42,515 nt of DNA from CAZFLM01 sp964519955 (GTDB lineage Bacteria > Armatimonadota > Chthonomonadetes > Chthonomonadales > CAJBBX01). The DNA lies in NCBI GenBank assembly GCA_964519955.1, contig CAZFLM010000057.1:1-42515 (forward strand), written 5' to 3'. Numbering within the stretch: the first letter of the stretch is position 1; every line of letters begins with the position of its first letter. Below the pieces are notes generated by a model that searched no databases, had not been told where the DNA came from, and was given only the letters and a program-made list of their open reading frames with translations. Of the stretch, positions 8,122-15,226 are shown one piece after another. Made by a program: the position numbers and the translations under genes.

Positions 8122-9156
8122 CTACGCCTCGGACGCCATCCGCTCCACCACGCGGTCGGCGAGGCGGTCGTAGAACAGGAGGTCGCGCGCACCCATCCAG
8201 TCGCACCGCCGGCCGCCGAGCTGCATCTTGAACCGGGAGATGCCGGCATAGAGGTGGTCCGGCAGACCGAACGGATCGTACGCGAAGAGGTCGTACTCCA
8301 CGCACCCGCGGCGGCGGGCTTCGCGCATGATCTCCCAATGGGCGGCGTGGTTCGGCATCACCTCGCGGTGCTCCGGAGACGATGCGCCGTACAGGTAGGT
8401 CGCCCGCCTGCCATAGTACACCGCCACGATGGCCGAGAGCAGGTTGCCCCGCCACGACGCAAGCACCACCTCGGCCTGCCCGGTGGGGAAGAGGGCGGCG
8501 CCCAGGTTCAGGAAGAAGCCGTAGGGCTCCCAGTAGAAGCCCTGACGCTCGGCCGTGTCGCGGAAGAGGCCGTGGAAGGCTGCCAGATCGTGCAGGTCGC
8601 TCGACCGCCGCACCTCGACGCCATGCCGCATGGACAGGCGCGTGTTGTACCGGCCCTTGGGCGACATCTGGGCCAGCACCTCGTCATCGGAGAGCGTCAC
8701 ATCGAGCATCAGCGTGTGCAGCGGGGTGAGGTCGACCGGGGCGCGCGACCAGTTGCGGAGCAGGGAGGGAGCGGGCGGCGCCAAGTGCGGTTCGATGCGC
8801 AGGCCAACGATCTCTTCGGGCTTGGTGCGCCGCTGGACCTCCGCCGAGATCAGACGCAGGGCGGACCGGGCGGCGGGGGTGTCGCTCCACGGCAGAACGG
8901 GCCCTTCGGGGCACAGCACGAAGCCCGGCTGCCCTTCGGCGTGCGCGTGCATCAGGCTGGCGCCGCCCACCAGGCGATCGCCCTCGAACAGCCCCACGCG
9001 CAGCGTGTCGTAGCCCTCGCGCCGCTTGAAGTCGGCCCAGCGCGAGGACTGCATGAAGCCGGCCTCGAGCGCCTGGCCCGCCATCCGATCCCAGGAGTCG
9101 TCCCACTCCGCGCCCAGGTCGCCCAGATGCAGCGCTGACGCCCGATCGCCGCTCAT
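8122..9156 (-). CDS. FemAB-family aminoacyl/GNAT acyltransferase
   Basis: A 344-residue protein with the doubled GNAT fold of FemA/FemB/FmhB transferases. These classically add amino acids from aminoacyl-tRNA to lipid-linked peptidoglycan precursors; relatives modify exopolysaccharides. Family-like segments include F-M-Q-S-S-R-W-A-D-F-K near residue 34, M-S-P-K-G-R-Y-N-T-R near 164, F-Y-W-E-P-Y near 207, and the late Y-L-Y-G-A-S-S and H-W-E-I-M-R-E-A strings. It has no signal peptide. ATG at 9156 overlaps the upstream gene's TGA as ATGA, indicating translational coupling with the spermidine-synthase-like fusion. The acceptor is unknown; context suggests a cell-envelope target. Confidence 0.88.
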   Translation of the reverse strand: MSGDRASALHLGDLGAEWDDSWDRMAGQALEAGFMQSSRWADFKRREGYDTLRVGLFEGDRLVGGASLMHAHAEGQPGFVLCPEGPVLPWSDTPAARSALRLISAEVQRRTKPEEIVGLRIEPHLAPPAPSLLRNWSRAPVDLTPLHTLMLDVTLSDDEVLAQMSPKGRYNTRLSMRHGVEVRRSSDLHDLAAFHGLFRDTAERQGFYWEPYGFFLNLGAALFPTGQAEVVLASWRGNLLSAIVAVYYGRRATYLYGASSPEHREVMPNHAAHWEIMREARRRGCVEYDLFAYDPFGLPDHLYAGISRFKMQLGGRRCDWMGARDLLFYDRLADRVVERMASEA

Positions 9157-11504
9157 TGGCCGAAGTAGGGCAGGACCTCCGTCACCCGCCGCAGGTCCTC
9201 CGCGGCCTTGACGCGATCAGCCTGTGTTGTTGCGGCGTCTGTCGCGTTCTGCGCGATGTCGTTCTGCGTCCGCTGGATCGCCTCGGACGCCGGGATGGAA
9301 TCTGTGCCGTAGTCGACCTCGTAGTCCGACTCATAGCCGCTCTGAGCCCAGATCGACTGGTACTCGGCGAGGTCCTTCTGTAGCGCGACCCGGTCCTGCT
9401 CGATCAGCTTGGCGTCGTTGTCGTCCGAGGCGATGTCCGCTGCAAGCTCCTTCTGCAGCTTCGCCATCACGCCCTTGATGACCGCCGCCAGCTCGGGCGG
9501 GCACTTGCGCGCCGGCTTGCCGTCCGCCTCGATCCGCGCGCCGTCGGTCTCGATCCAGCCATCGCGAAGCCGCAGCGCGACGCGATTGCTCGGCCGAAGG
9601 TGGCAGTCGACGAACAGCTCCGACGTACCGGGCGGCACGGTGGTCGGCGTAGATCCCGCCGGGGGCGCGCCGATCCGCTTGAGCGCCACGTCGAGGCGGC
9701 GGATCAGGTCGGCCATGTTCCTGACCTCGGCCTCGTCCTCGCGAACCGCGGGCAGCAGCGCGCTCGTCCACCCGACCCAGCTCAGCCAGTCCCTGCGAAC
9801 ACCAATCTCGCTCTGTACGGAGGCCTTCTGGTTCACAAGCTCCTCGCGCACGGCCTTGAACACGTTGGGATCCGGATACAGACTCAGCAGCGGCTCGGCG
9901 CTCTTGCTGCTCATCAGCAGGAACTGCCCATCGACAATGCGGATGAAGGCCGCGTCCGAGAGCGTCATGACGACGTCGCCATTGTCGAGCACCATCAGGT
10001 CATCGTCCGCGACGAACGTCGCCTGGTGGGTTTCGGCAGAGCCCGCCTGCTGCTGCGGCGCCTGAACCGGCAGGCCGCTGCCGTAGGCGCCGTGGTAGCC
10101 ATGGCCGTAGAAGTAGAAGGTGCGCGGGGCGTACGACTGACCGTACGCGTCGACCGCCCGACCCCGGTACGTGCCCCGGAAGCCCCGTCCGCTCACGCGA
10201 GACGACGTCGCGATGCCGCCCAGACTTCCGGTCCGTCCGGCGGGCGCCCCGAACTCGCCGGTATGGCCGAAGCTCCCGCTGACGCCGCGCGAGAAGCTGG
10301 CATGGCCCAGCCCCGAGGAGCCCTTCGCGAAGGCGTTGTCCGGCGCCACCGCGTTCGCGATGACCATGGTGATGACGAGCGCGGCGAACACCCGGTAGCC
10401 CCAGGTGCGCAGCTCGCCCGGATCGGGCATGTGGTCGGCCAGATAGTCGGAGAGCTTGCGCAGCTCGCGCAGAAGCGCCCCTGGCAGGCGCGCAGCCCGC
10501 TCCAGCACAGCATCCAGGAGGCGCCGGATGTCGAGCGTACGCAGGCTGCCCACCACCTGCTGCGCCAGCGTCTCGACCATCGCCCGGGTGTGGTATGGGT
10601 GCTGCACCGGTATGGCCGCGATGAGCGGGTCGAGGTCGTACGGATCGGCGTCCTCGGAGCGCGGCACCGCCCCCTCGCGGGTCAGCGCCGGGTTCAGCAG
10701 CAGGCGCATCAGGCAGGGCGAGTCCAGCGTGTGCACCGGGACCCCGGCGCCCGCCAGGCGCTCCGCCCGGCCGAACCGCGCCCCGCGCCAGAGCCTGCCC
10801 AGGTCGGCCTGCACGGTGTCGACCGGGCACGCCAGCGTGCGCAGCTCTGCCTGGCGAAGGGGGCGGTGCGAGGCCAGCATGAAGGCCCAGGCGCCATAGC
10901 CCTGCTCCCGGAAAGACGGCAGGCAGACCCGGTACGGCAGTGCGTGCAGTCCGGCGGCGCGCACCGTCTTGCGAACGCACCAGAACGCCGCCGGCGTGGT
11001 CTGCGGCGACACGGCGTTCAGCGCGCCGATGCCTCCCGGCGCCAACGCCGCGGAGACGCGCGCATACCACTCACGAGTGAAGACGCGGGCGTCCTCCGTG
11101 CACCGGGGCACCGTGAAGTCGCAGATGACCGCGTCGTAGGGGGCGGCGTCCGAGAGGTACTCCCAGGCGTCGGCGATATGCACCGCAACGCGCGCATCGT
11201 CGAAGGCGCGGCGGTTGTCGCCGGCGAACCGCGTGCGGCCGAGCGCCACGACCTCGGCGCTGTAGTCGACGAGATCCACGTGGGCGACACCCGGGAACCG
11301 CAGGACCTCGCGGAGCGCGAGCCCGTCGCCACCGCCGCAGATGAGCACGCGCAGCCCGTCCGCCGAGGCAGGCCGCGCCAGACAGAGAGCGGGCAGAACG
11401 AGCGCCTCGTGATAGAGCGCCTCGTCCGATGTGTCGAACTGCAGGTCGCCGTCGATGTAGAACGCGTAGTCGCCGCCGGCTCTCTCGTCGATGTGCAGGA
11501 TCAT
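9153..11504 (-). CDS. Spermidine-synthase-like domain fused to a membrane/extracytoplasmic region
   Basis: A 783-residue fusion. Residues 1-215 follow the polyamine aminopropyltransferase fold: D-E-A-L-Y-H-E near 27-33, the SAM/dcSAM loop G-G-G-D-G at 57-61, and a late F-W-C-V-R-K-T ... L-P-S-F-R-E stretch typical of the membrane-cluster type of spermidine synthase. The usual D-x-x-D-P catalytic segment reads D-F-T-V-P (129-133), so the second acidic residue is lost and activity is uncertain. Residues of about 372-393 form a hydrophobic, signal-like or transmembrane segment ending A-F-A. A Gly/Ser/His/Tyr-rich stretch follows (about 394-480), then a helical, coiled-coil-rich C-terminus. ATG at 11504 sits four bases after the upstream stop; the stop overlaps FemAB as ATGA. 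Confidence 0.82.
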   Translation of the reverse strand: MILHIDERAGGDYAFYIDGDLQFDTSDEALYHEALVLPALCLARPASADGLRVLICGGGDGLALREVLRFPGVAHVDLVDYSAEVVALGRTRFAGDNRRAFDDARVAVHIADAWEYLSDAAPYDAVICDFTVPRCTEDARVFTREWYARVSAALAPGGIGALNAVSPQTTPAAFWCVRKTVRAAGLHALPYRVCLPSFREQGYGAWAFMLASHRPLRQAELRTLACPVDTVQADLGRLWRGARFGRAERLAGAGVPVHTLDSPCLMRLLLNPALTREGAVPRSEDADPYDLDPLIAAIPVQHPYHTRAMVETLAQQVVGSLRTLDIRRLLDAVLERAARLPGALLRELRKLSDYLADHMPDPGELRTWGYRVFAALVITMVIANAVAPDNAFAKGSSGLGHASFSRGVSGSFGHTGEFGAPAGRTGSLGGIATSSRVSGRGFRGTYRGRAVDAYGQSYAPRTFYFYGHGYHGAYGSGLPVQAPQQQAGSAETHQATFVADDDLMVLDNGDVVMTLSDAAFIRIVDGQFLLMSSKSAEPLLSLYPDPNVFKAVREELVNQKASVQSEIGVRRDWLSWVGWTSALLPAVREDEAEVRNMADLIRRLDVALKRIGAPPAGSTPTTVPPGTSELFVDCHLRPSNRVALRLRDGWIETDGARIEADGKPARKCPPELAAVIKGVMAKLQKELAADIASDDNDAKLIEQDRVALQKDLAEYQSIWAQSGYESDYEVDYGTDSIPASEAIQRTQNDIAQNATDAATTQADRVKAAEDLRRVTEVLPYFGQ

Positions 11505-11508
11505 GCCC

Positions 11509-12087
11509 TTACCTCGTCCGATAGGCGAGCCACCGGCCCGCCGCTCCCGCCACCAGTCCCGCCACGAGTGCGTACGCCACGGCGACCACGCCGATGATCA
11601 GCACGGTCTGCTCGCTGCTCGGGCCCGAGCCGATGCGCGAGCGCAGCACCAGCAGCGTGATCACCGCGTAGAGACCCATCGCCCAGGCGCCGGCCTTCGC
11701 CGCACCGTGGAAGCGCCATTGCCCGTGGCTGTCCGGCCCCATCATCTTGCCGACCAGCACGCCCGCGAACAGGGGCAGGCCGACGAGCGCAAGCGCCCGC
11801 CACACCCAGACGCCCCACCCGTCGGGCTGCTGAATGGAGAGGATCAGATACCCGACCGCGCACAGGCCGAAGCCCGCCCAGGGCGCCGCCTTCGTGCGCC
11901 TCCTCTGCGCCTGCGTCATCTCGGCCAGAGCGTCCTTGAGGCGCTTGATGTCCCGCTGACTCGCGCCGAGCTTCTGCGCCTGCTGCAGATGCTGCCCAGC
12001 CTCCTCCAGATGCCCTGTCACGAGGTCGTGCTGGGCCTCCTGGATCTGCATCTCTCTGTCGCGAGCCCTGTCTTCGGCGTCGCTCAT
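11509..12087 (-). CDS. Membrane protein with N-terminal helical (TPR-like) region and four TM segments
   Basis: 192 residues. The first 67 are charged and helical (Q-E-A-Q-H-D-L-V-T-G-H-L-E-E-A then L-Q-Q-A-Q-K-L-G-A), resembling one TPR pair or a short coiled coil in the cytoplasm. Four hydrophobic segments follow at about 70-87, 94-113, 128-147 and 160-186. The family is not recognised. ATG at 12087 overlaps the TGA of the DUF2617-like gene (ATGA), and the stop is four bases before the spermidine-synthase-like fusion, so it is the second cistron of a tight four-gene operon. It may fill the place of the DUF350 membrane protein seen in related clusters; that is inference. Confidence 0.8.
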   Translation of the reverse strand: MSDAEDRARDREMQIQEAQHDLVTGHLEEAGQHLQQAQKLGASQRDIKRLKDALAEMTQAQRRRTKAAPWAGFGLCAVGYLILSIQQPDGWGVWVWRALALVGLPLFAGVLVGKMMGPDSHGQWRFHGAAKAGAWAMGLYAVITLLVLRSRIGSGPSSEQTVLIIGVVAVAYALVAGLVAGAAGRWLAYRTR

Positions 12088-12629
12088 GCGTGCTCTCCCG
12101 CCGCGATGGTGAACACGGTCTGCGTGCGAACACCGCGGGATTCCTGGGGATAGGTGTGGACGGTCTCAACGGTCAGAGCGGCGTCCGTCGTACGCCACCC
12201 GATGCGGGTCACAGGGGATGGGCCGGCCTCGGCTGGGAACGCTACGTCGAGACGCGAGCCGGAGGCGAACGCGCCGATCAGGCCGCCGCCGGCCTCCGCC
12301 CCGATCAGCGACACCGTCGTGCTCACCGTCAGGCCATGCACGGATGCGCACATGCTGCCATCGCGGTCGCCGCGCATGGTCTCGCGGGGCTCGGGGATGC
12401 GGGCATCGTCGCAGCAGGCCAGCAGCTCGGTGACGCACCCATCGCCGCGGCGCAGCACCACGGCGTGGCTCGCGCCCAGCACGCAGCAGGTGACGCGCCA
12501 CCCGCGCCAGTCGAAGGACTGCTGCCGAAGGACGCGCAGAGGCGCGAAGTCGGCCGGAGCGTCGAGGAGACGGTAGCGAAGGGCAGAGAGGGCATGCACC
12601 TGATCAAGCGTGGTGGCGCAGACTGGCAT
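12084..12629 (-). CDS. DUF2617-family protein
   Basis: 181 residues of unknown biochemical role. The segment V-T-C-C-V-L-G-A-S-H-A-V-V-L (L-G-A-S-H at 51-55) followed by T-E-L-L-A-C is the hallmark I recall for DUF2617, a small cytoplasmic family found beside spermidine-synthase-like genes in membrane-associated clusters. The rest is beta-rich. I place the start at ATG 12629, since upstream residues are Arg/Pro-rich and look non-coding. The ribosome site there is weak (GGAG about 15 bases upstream), so a nearby alternative start is possible. Its stop overlaps the next gene (ATGA). It is the first cistron of the four-gene operon ending at 8122. Confidence 0.72.
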   Translation of the reverse strand: MPVCATTLDQVHALSALRYRLLDAPADFAPLRVLRQQSFDWRGWRVTCCVLGASHAVVLRRGDGCVTELLACCDDARIPEPRETMRGDRDGSMCASVHGLTVSTTVSLIGAEAGGGLIGAFASGSRLDVAFPAEAGPSPVTRIGWRTTDAALTVETVHTYPQESRGVRTQTVFTIAAGEHA

Positions 12630-12765
12630 CTGGGTTCCAGTGAACTCCAAACTCAGCGGCCGCTGACGCTCTTGCGCGCAAGCGCCGCCCACATGAGTAC
12701 GGGCGCGACACGGCCACGGTGTCGCCGAGATGCCACTGATGGAACGCGACTCCCCGAGGCCGCGC
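12630..12765 (-). other. Spacer with two short palindromes
   Basis: This 136-base gap lies between the Ig-like membrane protein gene and the DUF2617-like gene. It contains the palindromes TCAGCGGCCGCTGA (12653-12666) and CTTGCGCGCAAG (12670-12681). Neither has a U-run. No consensus promoter is visible on the minus strand, so the downstream operon may depend on read-through from the promoter at 14362-14391. Confidence 0.45.
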
Positions 12766-14322
12766 TCAGCGAGGCGCAGGCCCGCCCGGACTGTCAGGGG
12801 GTGTGGTGACCGGCGGCGTGCCATCCGGGGTGGGCGGCGCCGTGACGGTGACGACGACGGCGATCGACTTGCGCAGGCCCCGGTTGTCGGTGGCTGTCAG
12901 CGTATAGGTCGTCGTCTCGTTCGGCATGACCTCGAACCTGTCCTTGGGCTTCAGGTTGCCGCCGATGCCATTGTCGATGTCGATGGCCGCCGCACCCTCG
13001 ACCACCCAGGTCAGGGTCGCCTTCTGCCCGGCAACGATCTTCTCGGGCTTGGCCTTGAACACCACGACGTCCGCCGCCGAGGTGCCCGGATCGACCACCG
13101 TGACGGTGAACTCCTTCTTCACGACATCGCCACCGACGCCCACCGCCGTCAGCTCGTACTTGGTGGTCTGCTCGGGGCGAACCTCGCGGCTCGTCACAAG
13201 GCGCGGGTCCAGCGGGTTGGGATCGACCGGGTTCAGGACGATGCGCGTGGAGTTGTCAACCTTCCAGGTGAGGATGACGGCGTCGCCCTGATGGATACGC
13301 TTGGGCGAACCGGTGAACTCGACGATGTTGGCGCCGGCCGGCAGCGGCTTGGGGGTCACGGCGATCACCACCGTGCGCGACTGGTCCTTGCCTGCCCCGC
13401 GCGCCACCAACGTGTACGTGGTCGTCTCGGTGGGGTTGACCGTCAGGTTGCCCACCCGATCCTTCACGGCCAGGTTGCCGGGGTTGATGTAGCTCCCGTC
13501 GCCCATGTTGTCGATCGCCCACGACAGCTTGACGGGATCGCCCGCCATCGTCTGGAGCGGGGTGGCCTCGAACATGCGGATCGCGACGGGGTGCGGCCGG
13601 AACAGCACGAACAGGATCGCCGCCAGCATCAGCGCCGACAGGATGCCCGCCGTCAACGTCGAGAGCAGCGCCTTGCGCTCGAGCTGCCCCGTCACGTTGT
13701 CCGAAACGAACGAGTCCTGCGTCGACCGAGCGGTCACAGTGAAGCCATACAGGCAGGTCGAACCGAGGATAGGCCGCACCCTGGGTTCGATGGAGAGCTG
13801 GACGGTCTCGGTGTGGCCTGGCTCAACCGTGACGCGCTCCTGGTCGAACTCGTAGCCGCAGGCGTCCTCGGGATCGGAGGCGTGCAGGTCGAGCGTCTCG
13901 GCGTGGTTGCCGAGGTTGCCGATGCTCACCTCGCGTGTGTCGACCGGCGAGAAGTAGGTCGAGTACGACCGCTTCGGGTTCACTTCGAGGAGGAGTGAGC
14001 TGAACGGCTTGACGACCATGGTGCCTTGCTGGAGCCCGTTGTCGCCGCTCTCCATGCCGCGCACGCGGATGATGAAGGGGTAGGTGCCGGCCGGGCACTC
14101 GCTGGACCTGGGGGCCTTGAGGAGGATGCGCGCGGAACCGGTCTGCCCCGCCTCCACGAGGATCGACGGTACCGGTAGGGCGTACCACTCGACGTCGATG
14201 CCCTCGACGTCGAACGCCAGATGATCGGCGCTGTCCCCGCCGTTGGTGACGGTCACGGTGAGTTGCACCGTCGTTCCCGGCTCGATGGTCAGTTCCGCGG
14301 CCGATAGCTCTACCCGGATCAA
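12766..14322 (-). CDS. Single-pass membrane protein with CARDB/Ig-like domains on both sides of the TM
   Basis: 518 residues from TTG at 14322. This start has AAGGAG six bases upstream and lies about 30 bases below a consensus promoter; the ATG at 14403 would lie upstream of that promoter. Residues 1-95 and 100-205 are two beta-sandwich domains of CARDB/COG1470 character (T-I-E-P-G-T-T-V-Q-L-T-V-T-V-T-N). A TM helix spans 219-242. Three Ig-like repeats follow at about 245-325, 333-410 and 417-494, each with L-T/S-W near its start and T-T-x-Y-x-L near its end. The tail is rich in Pro and Thr. No N-terminal signal is present, so topology is unclear. It heads the minus-strand block containing the DUF2617-to-FemAB operon. 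Confidence 0.85.
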   Translation of the reverse strand: MIRVELSAAELTIEPGTTVQLTVTVTNGGDSADHLAFDVEGIDVEWYALPVPSILVEAGQTGSARILLKAPRSSECPAGTYPFIIRVRGMESGDNGLQQGTMVVKPFSSLLLEVNPKRSYSTYFSPVDTREVSIGNLGNHAETLDLHASDPEDACGYEFDQERVTVEPGHTETVQLSIEPRVRPILGSTCLYGFTVTARSTQDSFVSDNVTGQLERKALLSTLTAGILSALMLAAILFVLFRPHPVAIRMFEATPLQTMAGDPVKLSWAIDNMGDGSYINPGNLAVKDRVGNLTVNPTETTTYTLVARGAGKDQSRTVVIAVTPKPLPAGANIVEFTGSPKRIHQGDAVILTWKVDNSTRIVLNPVDPNPLDPRLVTSREVRPEQTTKYELTAVGVGGDVVKKEFTVTVVDPGTSAADVVVFKAKPEKIVAGQKATLTWVVEGAAAIDIDNGIGGNLKPKDRFEVMPNETTTYTLTATDNRGLRKSIAVVVTVTAPPTPDGTPPVTTPPDSPGGPAPR

Positions 14323-14361
14323 ACTGGGCTCCTTGCGCGCTGCGCGCCAGACCTGCTGCAC

Positions 14362-14391
14362 ATTATAAGGGTGGGGCGAAGGGCGTGTCAA
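14362..14391 (-). promoter_or_regulatory. Perfect sigma-70-type promoter for the Ig-like protein gene
   Basis: On the minus strand TTGACA (14391-14386), an 18-base spacer and TATAAT (14367-14362) form an exact consensus -35/-10 pair. Transcription should begin near 14355, leaving a leader of about 33 bases before the TTG start at 14322 with its AAGGAG. This fixes the start of the downstream gene. It is also the only strong promoter seen for the block running to 8122. Confidence 0.88.
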
Positions 14392-14442
14392 TGCTCGCCA
14401 CAACGCCGGCCCGGCCCCTGGATCCGGCGACTTCTCGGCCCA

Positions 14443-15186
14443 CTAGCTCGATCGTGGCCCCGGCGTCGGCCTGCCCTCGCGGCGCAGGCGCCACGGGAGC
14501 TTCGCGGCCTCCCAGATCATGTGGCCCGATAGCTTCGACACCCCGAAGCGCCGGTCCCGGAACACGATGGGCGACTCCGCGATGCGCACGCCCGCCCGCA
14601 TAGCGCGATAGGTCATCTCCACCTGGAAACCGTAGCCCTCGGACTCGATGGTCGGCAGGTCCACGGCCTGCAGCGCCTCTCGCGTCCAGCAGCGGAAGCC
14701 GGCCGTCGCGTCGTTCGTCGGCAGCCCGGTGACCCACCGAACGTACCGGTTCGCGTATCGGCTCAGCAGCACCCGCCGCAGGTGCCAGTTCTGCACGCCG
14801 CCACCCTGGCAGTAGCGCGAGCCGATGACGAGGCCCGCGCCGTTGTCGACTTCGGCAAGCATGGCCGGGATGTAGGCCGGGTCGTGCGACAGATCCGCGT
14901 CCATCTGCACAACGCGGTCGTATCCTTGCTCCAGCGCGAACAGGAAGCCCTCGACGTAGGAGCGCGCAAACCCGCGCACGCCTTCGCGCCGCAGCACCCG
15001 GCACCCAGACGACAGGCTCGCACCCAACTGCTCAGCCACCTGCGCCGTGCCGTCCGGGGAGCCGTCGTCGACGACCAGAATGTCCAGCGCAGGCACGACC
15101 TCCTGAAGCCGGTCGAACAGCGTCGGTATGTTCTCGGCCTCGTTGAAGGTCGGTATCACCACGACGGCGCGCGGCTCGCCCATCAT
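14443..15186 (-). CDS. Polyprenol-monophosphate mannose synthase-like glycosyltransferase (GT2)
   Basis: 247 residues with the GT2 architecture of dolichol/polyprenol-phosphate mannosyltransferases, which move mannose from GDP-mannose to a polyprenyl phosphate on the cytoplasmic face. Visible motifs are V-V-I-P-T-F-N-E-A-E-N-I near residue 8, D-D-G-S-P-D-G-T at 40-47, the metal-binding D-A-D-L-S-H-D-P near 97, and R-x-R-R-F-G-V-S-K-L-S near the end. No C-terminal TM segments are present, so it is the soluble DPM1 type. The start could be ATG 15186 or ATG 15183; GGAGA lies five to eight bases upstream. It follows alaS after 40 bases, so the two are probably co-transcribed. Confidence 0.9.
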   Translation of the reverse strand: MMGEPRAVVVIPTFNEAENIPTLFDRLQEVVPALDILVVDDGSPDGTAQVAEQLGASLSSGCRVLRREGVRGFARSYVEGFLFALEQGYDRVVQMDADLSHDPAYIPAMLAEVDNGAGLVIGSRYCQGGGVQNWHLRRVLLSRYANRYVRWVTGLPTNDATAGFRCWTREALQAVDLPTIESEGYGFQVEMTYRAMRAGVRIAESPIVFRDRRFGVSKLSGHMIWEAAKLPWRLRREGRPTPGPRSS

Positions 15187-15226
15187 TCGGTCTCCGTGCA
15201 TGCACCGGTCACGCCGGTGAGGTCTC

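Noticed and set aside
9600..11597. Plus-strand open frame antisense to the synthase fusion
   Set aside because: Composition is typical of a shadow frame, and the opposite strand has recognisable enzyme motifs and coupled starts.
14323..14403. ATG 14403 as the start of the Ig-like membrane protein
   Set aside because: It lies upstream of an exact consensus promoter and codes for an unconserved Arg/Pro-rich stretch; TTG 14322 has the ribosome site.
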